The notes below the pieces were generated by a model. That model had not been told where the DNA came from. It saw nothing but the letters and a program-made list of their open reading frames with translations, and ran no database searches. The position numbers were made by a program, and so were the translations under genes. Below are positions 5,591 through 6,283 of a DNA stretch of 6,283 nt, piece after piece (the first letter of the stretch is position 1; each line of letters starts with the position of its first letter). This DNA is from DASVCZ01 sp036381335 (GTDB lineage Bacteria; Patescibacteriota; Microgenomatia; UBA1400; PJMF01), in the NCBI GenBank assembly GCA_036381335.1, contig DASVCZ010000040.1:1-6283 (forward strand), read 5' to 3'.

Positions 5591-5669
5591 AATTTTTAAT
5601 TTCAAATTTTTAATTCTGACGCCGCTGTTCTCTTTTGTTTAGAAATTAGAAACTAATAATTAGTAATTT
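5591..5669. repeat. AT-rich spacer with short direct and inverted repeats
   Basis: The sequence AATTTTTAATT occurs at 5591-5601 and again at 5605-5615 (14-bp period). CTAAT (5653-5657) and ATTAG (5659-5663), flanked by AAATTA (5643-5648) and TAATTT (5664-5669), form an AT-only inverted repeat reaching into the stop codon of the cupredoxin-fusion gene. It lacks a GC stem, so it is not a typical intrinsic terminator. From memory, similar AATTAGAAATTAG-like spacers occur between genes in Patescibacteria; I cannot confirm this here. A promoter for the HMA gene may lie here, but I cannot define one. Confidence 0.4.
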
Positions 5670-6283
5670 AGATGACTTCTAACGTCCCTGTGTACATGCC
5701 CATACTGCAGGTGTAGGTATACTTTCCTGGCTGAGTGGGAGTAAAAGCAAATGTCTGCCGGTCGGTCGGTTCCAAGAAAGTAGCGATATTAAATTCCCTT
5801 AAGACAAAAGAAACTGTACAAGAGTACGTTTCGTTACTAATCAAAGTCAGTTCCACTGGCTGGCCAGCTTTAACTTGTAACCGGCGGGGTGAATAGCCGG
5901 AATTGAGGACGTTAATCGTCACCCGTTGGATGCCATCGACGACTGGCGCTACAGTACCGCCTTGGAACCGTTCGTCTGAAAAAAAGTAGGTGACTGGCCG
6001 AGCCAGCTTTTGTAAAGTGATAGGTGAACCCAGCACCACGCCCACGCCATTTAAACTGTACACCGCGAGTGCAATCAAAGTATACGCCGCTACCTTGCTG
6101 AAAGTAGCTTGCCAAATCTCACTCAACCGCGCAGTCGCTACTCCAATTAAGGCAAACAACGGCATGGTCCCCAACACAAAAGCTCCCATAATCAAGGCGC
6201 CTTGAACGGGACTGCCAGTAGCAATCGCCGTCACTTCCATGGCTTGGGTAACGCCACAGGGAATAAAGATGGTTAGAAAACCT
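5668..6283 (-). CDS. TauE/SafE (UreH_2-like) membrane protein fused to C-terminal cupredoxin domain, 5' end beyond window
   Basis: The frame stays open to the right edge, so the gene is partial: 204 residues are visible and the Met codon at 6240 is internal. The visible N-terminal part, GFLTIFIPCGVTQAMEV followed by ATGSPVQGALIMG and FVLGTMP, matches the second repeat of TauE/SafE / UreH_2 cytochrome-biogenesis-like transporters, with the PCG motif at Cys9. Three hydrophobic spans lie at about 1-22, 27-50 and 64-85. After a linker, residues about 109-204 form a cupredoxin-like beta domain (NSGYSPRRLQVKAGQPVEL; SCTVSFVLREFNI; FTPTQPGKYTYTCSMGMYTG). Cys155 and the CSMGM motif (Cys192, Met194, Met196) are the likely copper ligands. 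No histidine occurs in the visible part. Family members often also carry an HMA domain, which could lie outside the window. The protein probably moves or binds copper at the membrane, with the cupredoxin domain outside. It heads the cluster with the HMA and ZIP genes. Confidence 0.82.
   Translation of the reverse strand, partial: GFLTIFIPCGVTQAMEVTAIATGSPVQGALIMGAFVLGTMPLFALIGVATARLSEIWQATFSKVAAYTLIALAVYSLNGVGVVLGSPITLQKLARPVTYFFSDERFQGGTVAPVVDGIQRVTINVLNSGYSPRRLQVKAGQPVELTLISNETYSCTVSFVLREFNIATFLEPTDRQTFAFTPTQPGKYTYTCSMGMYTGTLEVI

Noticed and set aside
6238..6240. ATG as the start of the cupredoxin-fusion gene
   Set aside because: The frame continues upstream to the window edge with a well-conserved IPCG transmembrane motif, so this Met is internal.

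Overview
The window looks like a piece of a bacterial chromosome from a small-genome, poorly studied lineage. A member of the Candidate Phyla Radiation (Patescibacteria) is my best guess, at low confidence. The reasons are compact packing with short or overlapping gene ends, AT-only low-complexity spacers, a trimmed RmlA-type enzyme, and several membrane proteins with no family I can name. Stops are TAA, TAG and TGA, and no in-frame TGA needs to be read as an amino acid, so the code appears standard. There is no rRNA, tRNA, CRISPR array or transposase.

Layout. Positions 1-281 hold no convincing gene but contain nested inverted repeats (29-39 with 169-179, and 75-93 with 148-165) that could fold as one structured element. 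A small ribbon-helix-helix DNA-binding protein follows (282-509, +). Its 3' end overlaps by 14 bp the end of a convergent sugar-nucleotidyltransferase gene of the RmlA family (496-1224, -). A 72-bp divergent promoter region separates that gene from a 604-residue polytopic membrane zinc metallopeptidase (1297-3111, +) with an HEQLH...EEGLTE active site. The peptidase gene nearly abuts, tail to tail, an unrecognised single-span membrane protein with a large acidic extracytoplasmic domain (3117-4484, -).

The right third (4540-6283, -) is a metal-handling cluster. In transcription order it holds a TauE/SafE (UreH_2-like) membrane protein fused to a C-terminal cupredoxin domain and cut by the right window edge, a small CxxC heavy-metal-associated (CopZ-like) chaperone, and a ZIP-family divalent metal transporter. 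The first two suggest Cu(I) binding and movement. The ZIP protein more likely moves Zn, Fe or Mn. The unknown acidic membrane protein lies downstream on the same strand but seems to have its own promoter and ribosome-binding site.

Several start codons (282, 1297, 5331) sit 6-8 nt behind a TATAAT or TATACT hexamer, which hints at leaderless transcription. The rmlA-like gene and the unknown membrane-protein gene instead have Shine-Dalgarno sequences. The points most worth following up are the structured left-edge element, the membrane-bound peptidase and its convergent neighbour, the histidine-free cupredoxin fusion, and the -10 boxes abutting start codons.
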